Shown here: positions 46,444 to 57,244 of the stretch, one piece after another
Position numbering within the stretch: the stretch's first letter is position 1
Layout of the letters: the number at the start of each line of letters is the position of its first letter
From: Gnetum montanum
Taxonomy: Eukaryota; Streptophyta; Gnetopsida; Gnetales; Gnetaceae
Assembly (NCBI GenBank): GCA_015680685.1
Contig: MNCI01035767.1
Span: 220,452 to 284,451 of the forward strand
Reading direction: 5' to 3'
Length of the DNA: 64,000 bases
The notes under the pieces: generated by a model
Databases searched by the model: none
What the model was told of the DNA's origin: nothing
Seen by the model: the letters and a program-made list of their open reading frames with translations, nothing else
Program-made: the position numbers and the translations under genes

Positions 46444-47229
46444 GTAAGTATATTTTTTTGCTTTAAGTGTTTTCATCACTTTTTGAGTTTATTTTCTTAC
46501 TTAAATATGCATACCTATTATGTCATTCTAACCTTATATTTATTGGTGTTAACAAAGGATACCCCCGAGAGGGAAAGGGAAGAATTAGCTCCAATGGGTG
46601 AGCCTAACACCATGATCACTGGGTGTGATGAAGAGGAGGAAACGAGAGAGAAAGCAATCGATGCTATTCCCATCTTACAGGAAGAGGATGAAATGGATAC
46701 CATGGGGGTGACAGTTGCTGAGGCTTTAGATGCTCTTAAGCATTCAAGCGAGGAGAAGGGTGTTTTTGATGGTTTCTTTGATGGGTCTCTACACCTTGGT
46801 GATATGCCTGAGCTGACCAGCGAAGGGCCGCTTGGTACGTTTTGTTAGTTTTATTTGCATTTCATATCTTGGCATTTCATATCTTCTTATCTTTGTACAT
46901 TGTTTTGATTATCATGACTCTTCCTAATATCAGACGTGGATGCTAAAATGCCTGAAGCACATGCATCTCAGGTGGATGTGTCGGAGTCACAGGCCTCGGC
47001 TGAGGTGCCTCCCAATATAGATTCAACATCCACTAATCAGTTGAGGTCGTGGCCTGAGATGCCCAACAAAGTAGACTTTGTTATGGGCATCTTCAACGAT
47101 GTTTTTGCTCATCTACAATAGGCTCATCCTGAATTAGGTGTGTACTTTATATCAAGTTCCTGAACTCATTGTGCTTTTGCATCTATTGGAGATCTCTTAT
47201 TAGCTCATATGTGTTGTTTGTACTTGTAG

Positions 47230-47985
47230 GTGCAAAGCTTCAATGGAGTCCTTCTGAGGCTACCCATATTGATGGTCTCCCAGAATTGCCCAAAGATATT
47301 GAGCAGATTCCAAGAGGGATTTATGATGCGGTTTTAGGTTGTGTTGTTTCGAATGCCAAATCTCTCTGGATCTACAGGTGCTCAATTGAATAGTTATGGC
47401 TTGAAATCCAATCATTGAAGGAAAATTTGGTGAACGTGACAAAGGAGAGGAATGACTTGCAAGCCTGTTATGATTTTTCCTTTGCTAGATTGGCCAGTGA
47501 TAGTACCTGGCGTACATCTGAGATCACCTATGCACGTTATTGGGCAAGCTTGAATAGCAAGGTGCAGGCGATTCGGGATTTGGCCGAACAAAGGGCCTAG
47601 ATGGATTTGTTAAATATGAAGTGCCATGATTGGAAGTCCTTTGCATCCAAGGTATGTAAATGGGGCCAGGATCAGAAAGATCATAAGCACCAATACAAGA
47701 AATGGTTGAAGGAAGAATCAGTTGAACGTCGCCGGTTAGAGATGTTCGTGGAGGGGTTAGGCTTGCGCTCTTCTTATGAAAAGTTTTTTGAGTGTACAGA
47801 AGTGGAGGGGTCCCCTGAGAGATCCATTATCACTACCTCTAGGGAGGCTTCAACAAGTATGTTTTCTCTTGAGCGCCCTTCCTGGTCTGCCAATATCAAC
47901 CTCGGACTTGAGAAAGATTGGGCATGCGTGCCTGAAGAGGAGATTCTATGATGCTTGGAAGCTAATCTCAAGTCTTCCCCATCTA
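47230..47985 (+). pseudogene. Exon 7 of copy 3: coiled-coil segment
   Basis: One frame runs from 47,232 to 47,951, broken only by TAGs after RCSIE and after LAEQRA, each one transition from CAG. It starts LQWSPSEATHIDGLPELPKDI, matching MEWDPSRDMEIDSLPKLSFDI in copy 1. A long charged helical stretch follows (WLEIQSLKENLVNVTKERN, then QKDHKHQYKKWLKEESVERRR). The 3' splice donor is uncertain. In element D this exon is deleted. Confidence 0.6.
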
Positions 47986-48109
47986 TGAGTGTTTTATTCT
48001 TGCATCGTTTTATTTTTTTACTCATCTCTCCCTTTTTTTTATTTTTGCACTTTTAATCTGTTTGTTTGTGTTTACTTATTTTGTTGTTTTTCTTTTCTTT
48101 TTGTGATAG

Positions 48110-48202
48110 GGATGTGGTGGTGGTAAGGCTAGCCCTAGTGGGATAGGAGCTGATGATGTAGAGGATCTTGGGGACCAGCCCCCTCCTAATACTAGTGCAT
48201 GA
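48110..48202 (+). CDS. Exon 8 of copy 3: short C-terminal exon
   Basis: An acceptor GTGATAG at 48,109 is followed by GCGGGKASPSGIGADDVEDL and a stop at 48,200-48,202. It is proposed because it is open from acceptor to stop and lies just after the coiled-coil exon. No second copy is in the window to confirm it. Confidence 0.4.
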   Translation, partial: GCGGGKASPSGIGADDVEDLGDQPPPNTSA

Positions 48203-48519
48203 TTTGGCTTGTTAGTCTTGTCAGTCTTGTCATTTATTTGTCAGTTTGTTTTTTCTCTTTTAGTTTTTGGCTTGTTTTGTTGCTTTTAGAATATGTGAAG
48301 AAAAATGTAACATGATCATGGTGTAATGTGTTGTCATCCTATTGCCATGTTAACACTCCGTATTACATATATTTATATATTTTATTTTTATTTTTTGAGT
48401 TTATTTGTGAACATAACTGTAAATTGGAATCGTAACCGGTAAACATAAGATAAATGGAATTTGCAATTTTTGAAATGTAAACAATATTGACGTAGCAGGA
48501 TTTTGGTAAATTGGTAATG

Positions 48520-48721
48520 TATTGTGCTCTATTTTAAAGCCATTTTAGGCTACATGCATCAGTTTAAAGTCATGATGGAATATTGCATCTTTGTTGAAGA
48601 AAAGGAGGAGACTGTAGTTTCTTTGCTAAATTTTTAAAGGGACTGCTCATTTTTGACCGTGGCTATTTTAACGTTGTTGCGGACGTTTGGTAGTTTAACG
48701 TCATTCCGGATGCATGATGGT
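48520..48721. repeat. Junction repeats between antisense gene and protease (element E)
   Basis: Degenerate copies of the GTTTAAGGCC unit (ATTTTAAAGCCATTTTAGGC, CAGTTTAAAGTCATGATGG, TAGTTTAACGTCATTCCGG). Position and wording correspond to 24,965-25,175 in element D. Confidence 0.6.
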
Positions 48722-51700
48722 TCATCTTAGTTTTTGATCTATTTCTTTAATTTTTGCAATTTGTTGTGAAGGGTGGGATGTGTAGGCATGCTTTTGTACT
48801 CGCCATCCCCCTTGCTGGATACGTTAAAGGGTAGTTCTGACCAAGGGACATCTGTGGGAATGGCTCCTATGTCTGCATCTTCTAATGCTTCTTCTATTTT
48901 AGGAAGGTTGCAGTATGGATATTGACCATTGTTTAGGGCTTCGCTAGTGTTATCTTACTTAGGTTTAGAGAGTTTAACCTTTGATCCTTGGTTTGTTCCT
49001 ACATGTGAGGAAGTAAATGATGTTGTCGCATCCCTGTGTATGATGATTTCACCACCCTTGTAGGGTAGGTGAATTTCTTGATGGATTGGTGATGATACAG
49101 CTTTTAATTGAGCTAACCAAGGCCATCCCAAAATCAGATTGAACCCCGGCATCTCATCAATGACTACAAATTTAGCCAATGTGGGGAACCGGTCCCTTGC
49201 TATGAAATCCAAGGTAACCATGCCTTTTACCACGACACCAGAACCACTGAAATATTTCAAGAATGATGTTGTCGTTGCCCATATTTTTTTTGCAAGGCCC
49301 AGTCATTTAATGATAGGGAAAGGTATTACATTTGTTGTTGCTCCATCATCGATATGCACCCTATGTATCTTAAGTTGGTTAACTTGTATTTTTATAAACA
49401 TAGGGGTGGCCGTGACCTCTCCCATTTTTTCATCTTTTTTAATGTCATTGTCATGAAATCCTAGAGATGTGGACCTCAATTCTTGATGTGGAGACAATAC
49501 GGCATAAATAGATGATTCATTCGCAGGAAGGTCTTCACTTATAGGGATTGAAGTCAACATACGCACTAGGGCTTCCCAATGTACCAGGGAGGTCATGACT
49601 AGGTCATATAGGCTTAGAGAGGTGTTCTTTTGCTTTAGGGTCTATGTAACCTGGGTCAGGGCACTGGCTAAGTCTTTTCTATTTGGAATGTTTTTATCTG
49701 TTGATACCTGATCCATTTGACCGAACATTTGTATCTCTTGAGGGAGAGTTTTTGCGTTATTAGCTGTAGCTATTGAGCTTGGGACACTGGACACTCTTGA
49801 GTTCTTGTTTGGATGACTCGTGCTAGGTTGATCAATAAATGGAACCATAGGGACGACATTCAATGGTGTTGGTTTTGGCAATCCTAACTCATGACCATGA
49901 CATTCTTTTGCCAAACGTTCCCTAGTCAGTCTATTGGTGAGGTGTTCTCGCAAGGGTCACGAGGGAACTGTTGGAGGTTGTACATTAGAGTGTTGCGGCA
50001 CTCGAATCACAAATGGAGTGGGTCAGGTTTGCAATGTCATGTTTGTTATTGCAACCACTGGGTGTACTCAGATGATAAATGGTTTTTGTGACGTAGGAGG
50101 TGTATGTGTGGCAAAAGGAGCTCATGGAGGTGTTAGTGTAGATATGGTTTCAGCAGACACACGAATCACAAAAGGACTTCATGGGATGTCTTGTTCCTTG
50201 CCGATATGGATGGTGTTAATCACATAGGGTGGCTCTTTGGTGTTAAGAGGGTCTTTGTAGACCCCCATAGACTGATTTTGAGGTCTCACTGGGTTGGCTT
50301 CATCAAAGACTATCTCACCCCTATCAATCATACATTGGATGTCTTGTTTTAGGGTGAAGTAGTAGTCGGTTCCATGCCCACACCATTGGTGATACTCATA
50401 GAATCTATCTAACCTGAAACTTCTTGGAACAGGGGGTTCATTAGCTGTTGCCAATGTTGGATCTTTAACCAATTCATAGTATCGGCCGTGTTTTTGAGAT
50501 GCTGCAGGAGACATCTGCTTATGTTGAATCAACCCAACCTTTATAAGTTGGTCCAGTAGTTGTGAAGGCTTCATGTTCGAAGGCATGAGTATAACTCGTG
50601 TTAGCAATTTGGGCAAAGGAGGTTTCAGGTGTAGGTGTAGGAGTAGTTCTTTCATGACTAGTGGGGGCGGTGGGTTGTTTCCCTTTCTACCCTGCATTGT
50701 TGGGTTGAAATGTCTCTACCATTACTGCAACTGTTGTTTTAGACTTGTCTTTATCTTTCTTCGTATGTTGGCTTTTGAAAGTTAGGTAAGTTGGGTCATG
50801 ACTTGTCTGTGCTGCCTCTTCTATGTTTTTGATTTGGACAAATTCCTGACTCAAAGTGCAAGCATTCAGATAATAGAGTTTTAACTTAATGAAATCATTC
50901 ATAGCATCCTTGAGGATCATAAGTAAATATGTTTCTGGGATAGGCTCGTGAAGTTCATTAAGAGAAATGCTCCATCTTTGGATGAATTTTTGCACAGGCC
51001 CTAGTGGCACTTGTTTTATTTGGATTAGACTATCTAGCATGGCCTCAAGCTTCAGGTTATATGTAAAATAGGTAACAAATTAATGTAACAAATCCTCTAG
51101 AGAGGATATGGAGTTATGTGGTAGGGCTCGGTACCAGCCTAAGGCCCTTCCAGTTAAGGACATGACAAATACACGCAGGATTGCATGAGGCCAGGCCTAA
51201 AGTAACAGAAACTCTAATTAGAATGTCACTAGGTGAGCATTTGGATCTCCCTCTTTGTTATACTTGGTCAACTATGGCAATGCAATTCCTTTTGGTAGAG
51301 TCAATGGTGGCACTAAAGAGCTAATCGGATCATCCTGATAAAAATCCATCACCTTGACTTCTTTAGTATTTGCCATTTTGAGGCACTTTACCTCATTGGT
51401 CAATGCTTGCATCATTTTTCTAGCCTTTACCCATTCTTGGACACTAGGTGGACCAGCTGGTTGATTAGATTGAGCATGATAATAGTTAGATTGTTGTGTG
51501 GTTGGTGGGAAAGAAGACTGTAGGGTTGTTGATGGTTGTACTTGAGGGACATTCATGGATGGGATTGTAACAGGTGGTATGCTATAATGAGTCGGTTGAT
51601 GTTGTTGAATGACAAGTGTGGGCCACTATCTAGTTACAAGTTGTGAGGAAAAACCTTGAACCTGTTGAGTTGAAGTAGTGAAGGGTATTCCTTGGATTTG

Positions 51701-52465
51701 CACTCATGGTATGTAATGGGCGAATGTAGAAGTGGGTAACAGATGGCATCCCAATTACTTGGGGTTGGAAGGTCACTCCTATATTAACATGAGAGGGGAG
51801 TTGTTGGGATTGTCCTTGTGAGAGGGAGGGTGAAGTGGTAATTGGAGGAATAGCAAGAATGGGCATATTGAATTGGGTGTTGGTCGTAGGGAAAGTAGAA
51901 ATGAGAGTAGATGCTTCCTGTTGAAAGATAGGTGCTTGAGTGCTTGTAAATGCATGAAGAGACATAGTCTCTCCTGTGAAAGGGTGGAATAACAGGTTTG
52001 CATAAGTATGAGGATTGAAAGTGTGGTATGAGTCCCCATGTTCGGATTGAGCTGCAAAATCATCTTCCTTGTCTCCGTTTTGAGGCTCTACGGTGGGTTG
52101 CTGTAGGGTTTGATTCCTTGCCATGAGGAGCTGGGATATGAGTTCGTGATGGGATTCAGAGAGGGGAATCACATCATATGCTAAATGGGTAAAGTTATGA
52201 CCTCCCTTATAGATGAGTTCATAATGCTATTTTACTTCCATTTCTATGCAATCAATGGGCAGGTTAGCTTGGATCTTTACACAGATAAAATTGTATTGTT
52301 CCGGGGTGAGAATTGTATGGGCAAGGTCCTTGCCTTGTAACCTAAGGTGAGTTGGCCCTTGAGGGTTCATCTCTCCAATGACAACTATGGGTTTAGTTGT
52401 GGTCACAGGGTTTGATATTTTGGCATTAAGATTAGAAATGGGTAGTATTGCTTTTGATCTGAGAA
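48722..52465 (-). pseudogene. gag-pro: Gag-protease polyprotein (element E)
   Basis: It begins near 52,465. The conserved N-terminal block reads EQYNFICVKIQANLPIDCIEMEVK, followed by YKGGHNFTHLAYDVIPLSES. The gag core (LDSLIQIKQVPLGPVQKFIQRWSISLNE at 51,040) follows, then the zinc-binding motif in decayed form (YEYHQWCGHGTDYYFTL near 50,390), remnants of the PYVV.IPP repeats, and the protease. The protease reads VHIDDGATTNVIPFPIIK (near 49,310-49,370) and FNLILGWPWLAQLKAV. The end matches element D (WSELPFNVSSKGDGEY). Many stops and frame changes. Confidence 0.85.
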
Positions 52466-52479
52466 GATTCCATGTGTGT

Positions 52480-52996
52480 AACTGACTTAACTAGCTAAAT
52501 TTATGTAAGTAGTGTATGCAAGCCTAGCTTGAGCAAGCTGGGTGCATGCAAGCTAGCTTGAGCAAGCTGGGTAGCATGTACAACTATGCAGTGTGTGCAA
52601 CTATGTAGCGTGTGCAACTATGGCGTAATGGGCAGCGTGACTGACAGGGGGAATAATTAACCATAGCGTGTGCAAGCTAACATGACCTAGTAGCGTGTGC
52701 AAGCCAGCATGACCTAGTAGCATGTGCAAGCCGACATGACCTAGTAGCGTGTGCAAGCCAGTGTGACCTAGCAGTGTGTGCGAGCCAGCGTGACTTAGCA
52801 GTGTGTGCAAGCTAGCGTGACTTCTCAACAGCGTGTGCAAATGTGACTAGCTTGCAGCATGACTGGGTGGGCTATGTGAGCGTGATCGACAAGGGTTAAC
52901 GTGAGTAGCTCAAGTTGGGCTTTAGTTTTCAGTACTTGATTTATGTGATGTTTAATAGGCAATGTGATCAACATTTTTTTAAACAGTAAACATGTT
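52480..52996 (-). repeat. 5' untranslated region of element E with 27-bp tandem repeats
   Basis: At about 52,665-52,815 roughly six 27-bp units like CCTAGTAGCGTGTGCAAGCC plus AGCATGA. Flanking sequence has CAAGCTAGCTTGAGCAAGC words. It lies between gag and the 5' LTR, like the 46-bp array of element D. No primer-binding site is recognisable next to the LTR. Confidence 0.8.
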
Positions 52997-54928
52997 TGTG
53001 ATCAGCGAAATCATTAGTGTAAGGCTGGAGGAAAACAAGTGCCGAGAGATCTCTAGAGAGATATAGAAGACCTTGCCTTCGTGTGAGGGAAAGCTGGAAA
53101 AATGAAGGTAGAGTGCCTTGGATGGTCTGCATGTAGATCAACCAAGGACTTCCCTGAGCATACGCTATGGCCTGCACTGGGGTTATCATTGTGGAATGCA
53201 AAATAAAGAACTTAATGCAAAATAATATAAACGTGAAATATAGCGTGTAAACGTACAGAGAATGTATGCAGAAAATGTGTAAATAAAACGGAATAACATT
53301 GAAAATGAATTAGAACAACACAAAAAATGGAAAAAAAATAAAACTAAATTGTATTAATTGACAAAATGTGCACTGGTCAAAATGTAGTTGCGAGTCTGAA
53401 TTGCAAGTTAGATGTTAAGCTCTAATGTGTGGTGTTTCCAGGTGCTAGGGTTCACGTGCGTCCAAGCTCAGGATTGCTGGTTTTCTTTTCCAAATTTTTG
53501 CCAACCCCGTTTATGTTAATGAACTGGGTATTTATACATTTTTCTAGGCTTAGGAGTAGGATTTGTGAATGAGGTCTATGGCTATGAGATCCGAGAAAAA
53601 CGGATCGCGTGACAGGTGCACATAGGCACACTACGTTCTAGACCGGATGCAATGTCCCTTACAATGCAAGCTTGCTTACACCCATGGAAGCAACATAAGA
53701 GCTTGACAAGCTCACAAATGGTAAGGATTACAATGAATTCCAAGAGGGATTGACTCCGGCTCACTTGAAACTTCATGGTCCTTTGAAACAGCTACTGCAT
53801 GATGTCGATTTGAGTGGTTCAGTGGCTATTTGAGGTGTCTCTACTTCACCAAGGCTCCCAGCATGAGTTGATTTGGTTTTGGTATGTTCTCAATGTGCGT
53901 TTGGAGTGCTTTTGTCCAAGTGTGAATAGTACTAACGCTGATGAATAGTGCTCACACTAGACTCACGCTAGAGTGTGACCTGGGCGTGAGTTGAGCATGA
54001 GCAAGCTGGAATGGTTCATTTCACACGAAATTTTAAATTTTGAGAACTGTCTTTAAAGTATAACTGCTACCTGTCCTTGGGCGCAACCTACATGCTAATT
54101 CTGAGCTTGTTTGTACCTTGATCTGGGTCATTTTGGCAACTCACACTGGGCTCAAGCTATCAGCGTAACTCCAACGTGACCTGGGCGTGACCAACTAGAG
54201 GTGACACATTTTGAGCTAAAATTTGACCTCTGATGTCTATTCTTTGAACTACAACTATTTCCCACTCTCCAAGGTGGCCTGGATGCTAAATTTGAGTCTG
54301 TTCTTGCGTTGATTTGAACCACTCTTGGCAGCTCACACTGGGCTCATGTTGTCAGCGTGACCTCAATGTGACCCTAGTGTGACCTCAGCGTGACCTCAGT
54401 GTGACCAAGCCAAAATGCCATGTTTCATGCCCAAAATTTGATTTTCTACAGCTTGTGAACAAGTAGAACTATTGCCTATCCTTGGAGGTTGCGTTGATGC
54501 TGAAAATTGTACTTGGGATTGCTTGATTTGACCTATTTTTGCATGGTCACGTTGGGCTCACACTGTCAACGTGACCTTAGTGTGACCCCAGCGTGACCTG
54601 GGTGTGAGTAAACAAATCATGTTATTTTGAGCTTAATTTTAAAGGTTCTAGAGGCTGGGGACTACAATGAACATCAGTGAAGCTTGAGGAGAGTCCGTGT
54701 GCTCGAATTTAGACTATTTGGACTTGGTTTAAAAGTTGTCAGGGTTGGTGACATCGAGGTCAAGCTAGCTTGATAGCATGAGCAAGCTGGCTTGAGCAAG
54801 TTGGCTTGAGCAAGCTGGCTTGAACAAGCTGGGCGTGAGTTCCATGCCTTAGTCAAATTTTTACCTCCTAAGACTCAAGAGGCTCTGAATTATTCTTGTT
54901 TCAAGGTGTTGAACTAAAATTTTGCACA
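52997..54928 (-). repeat. 5' LTR of element E
   Basis: 1932 bp, partner of 35,647-37,617. Minus-strand TATA box at about 53,524-53,536. Its terminal bases (plus-strand right end) are TTTGCACA instead of TGGTGTTTCA, a local deletion or change at the LTR tip. The target duplication CCACT follows directly. Confidence 0.9.
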
Positions 54929-54933
54929 CCACT

Positions 54934-55468
54934 TGATGAAGTGGTGGAACATAAAACCTTGTCAATCCAAAAAAAAATTCTAAAATATCATCCAAGGTAG
55001 ATAAAATATGGAATTCTTTAGATGAAAAATTTCAAACCACTCTTAAAATTGTGAAAGAGTCCAAAGAGCAAGGCAGTGATTGCAATTGAAGAAGCATAAA
55101 AGAAACTAAGCATGCCCATGAAAGGGATAAGGGAAAAGCTATTGTTATTGAAGAGGTTGCATAATATGATATAGATGATGATGGTCTATGTGACATTTGC
55201 CAATACAAATATCCTAAGGGATGTTGTCTTGTTGTGTCACACTTATAGGAGTCTAGGGTGTATGCACTAAATCCTAGATTGGTAAGAAGGTAAGCACTTA
55301 GGAGGCTACCTTATCATGAAGGAAACTATAAGAAGTTCCACCAATAGGAAGCCTATTATCTGAGTGGAGCTCCACCCTAACCTCATGGATAGTAATAACA
55401 ATGGAAACACCCATAGTCATGGGGGATTCCACCACCAAGGCAATAGTATCCTTACTAGTATCCAGATT
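54934..55468 (+). pseudogene. Gag C-terminal part of element F
   Basis: Readable pieces in the plus frames include DEVVEHKTLSIQ directly after element E, and LCDICQYKYPKGCCLVVSHL with VYALNPRLVRR at about 55,190-55,290, possibly a zinc-binding remnant. Many stops. It is cut at 55,468 by the solo LTR and continues at 57,245. Confidence 0.55.
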
Positions 55469-57244
55469 TGAAACACCACCAATTTCGGGCCACAACATCT
55501 CAAATTTTTTGTCAGCATGAGGAAAATTTTTTTCAAGTGTTTGGCCCATGATCCCACTGCTGGAGCTACACTTTAGAGAGTAGCTATTGTAGCATGTAGC
55601 AAAAAACTAGGTTTGTAAAATTTTCTAAGTGTTAACAATGGTCGGAGAAATTATTCTAAGTGTCTTGCTACACTTCCATTTCTCTTGCTATGCTCTTGAG
55701 TGTAGCAGCACTCTGATGGCCAGTTTGCATAAGTGTTAAGCCATAAGTTGTTAAGCTAGCTCAGAATGGAGGAAACAGTTTACCATATTTTCTAACTCTT
55801 GAGGCTACCCCTCCTACTATGCTTTAAAGCATAACTATCATAGCAAGAACAAGGACTACAATTTTTACAAAATTTTTCAAAGTGTCCATGCTACGTCCTA
55901 TTCCATCACACTACACTCATGAGAGTAGCAAGTGTAGTAATGTTGGACTTTAGTTTTTTGCAAAATTTACCTAATTTTTGGGTTACGCTCTAGAGCATAG
56001 CTAGTGTAGCAATATGGAACTACCTCCAAAATCTTCTAGAGCTCAACATAGGCCTCCATTCTAGCTCTAGCACTCCTCTAGCAAGTAAGATCAACAATTT
56101 TCATTTCTCTTCCACCCCTTGTTTGTCCCAAGTTTTACCTATGCTCAACCTCGTTTCAAAGAGGGGAAAGCGTAGTCCCAGAGCATAGCCTCCAAATTGC
56201 ACTATTTTGCACTATTTGTAGGTACATTTTGGTATTTTTTGACTTTGGAACATGTAGTCTTGGTAGCGTAGTCATAGTTTGGTAGTCTCTTAGGGTCTAG
56301 TTGAGTATACCAAAGCATAGTAGTTGTTACTCCAGGAGGAGTGTAGCAAAGGTTAGTGTAGCCCCACATACCCCCTTTGCCATGTGGCACTCAATCCACA
56401 CTTCATGCTAACCCTAACCCTAGAAATACCTCCACATTCCACATTCTAGGGGTTGGAAAATTCAAGAAATGGTTGGCATTTTTGGTTGGCCATTTTGCAT
56501 CCTCTTGGAAATTTGACAATCTCTAGCATTATGCTGGCAAACTTGAGTACTACCTAACACCCAAGGCACCTTGAGCACCCTATACGTTAGAGCATATCAG
56601 CATCTTGGCAACACCTTGGCATCCCATTCAGCATCGTAGTGCACCGCAGCTCATATGACACCACAATAACCAACCTAGTAGGCACAGACTTTGCAGTAGG
56701 CGTTAATCTTCACCTTGGGACACCCTAGAGACTGTGGCTACACTACTACTATGCCTATCTATACACTGTGTACCTTATTACCTCTCTTTTGTAATTTCTA
56801 CACTTCTCATTTGAAGTGGTGGCATTCTCTTCCTCTCAAACTCCTCTACATTTTCAAGCATTTCTGATGCATTTTTCTTTGACATTTTAGCATTGCATTT
56901 GCATCTCCACACTACTTTACACGTTTTTTACACATTCACATTATCATTCTCACATCATGAAACCTTGATACTTTAAAGCTTAATCAGCCCCAGTACTACT
57001 AAAAACATTGTTAAAATGCTTAGCATTATTTCTCAACATTAATGCTTGCATTTCGGCAAACCACGCCACCCCTAATTACACCTAATACCCCGGTTGTAAC
57101 CAATAAAGTCCCTATTCAATCGACAAGATTATCTAGGGCACTCCACCTCCATTTTCCAGCAAGGCCCTTATGCAGAGGTGGGGTTGAAGCTATGCACCTA
57201 TGAACCACTTGGTGTTCCAGCTATCGATATTTTTGGTCGCTACA
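55469..57244 (+). repeat. Solo LTR related to element A's LTR
   Basis: It starts TGAAACACCACCAATTTCGG and ends CGCTACA; both ends and several internal blocks align with 2366-3747. It is flanked by AGATT (55,464-55,468) and GGATT (57,245-57,249), a 4-of-5 target duplication. No polypurine tract precedes it and no element coding follows, so it is a solo LTR left by recombination. Length 1776 bp. Confidence 0.75.

Larger units (their letters stand above)
43194..48202 (+). pseudogene. Antisense spliced gene, copy 3 (most complete)
   Basis: Exons are 43,194-43,315; 44,494-44,943; 45,027-45,297; 45,397-46,443; about 46,558-46,834; 46,934-47,137; 47,230 to about 47,985; and 48,110-48,202. Phases of introns 1, 2, 3, 4 and 5 (2, 2, 1, 1, 1) equal those of copies 1 and 2; intron 6 is also phase 1. 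The product of the undamaged ancestor would be roughly 1050-1100 residues: basic start, FCP1-like HAD region, large conserved domain, acidic segment, linker, coiled coil and short tail. Damage includes TAG in exon 1, one missing base in exon 3, TAG in exons 4, 6 and 7, and a shifted acceptor at exon 5. Most stops are one transition from Gln, Trp or Arg codons. Confidence 0.75.
35647..54928 (-). mobile_element. Element E: full-length Tat-type Ty3/gypsy retrotransposon with antisense gene
   Basis: LTRs lie at 35,647-37,617 and 52,997-54,928, with target duplications CCACT at 35,642-35,646 and 54,929-54,933. Organisation is identical to element D: gag-protease and RT-integrase on the minus strand, with a plus-strand spliced gene between them. 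The right LTR end has lost the normal GTGGTGTTTCA terminus and now ends TTTGCACA. Length is 19.3 kb. It interrupts the gag of element F. Confidence 0.92.
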
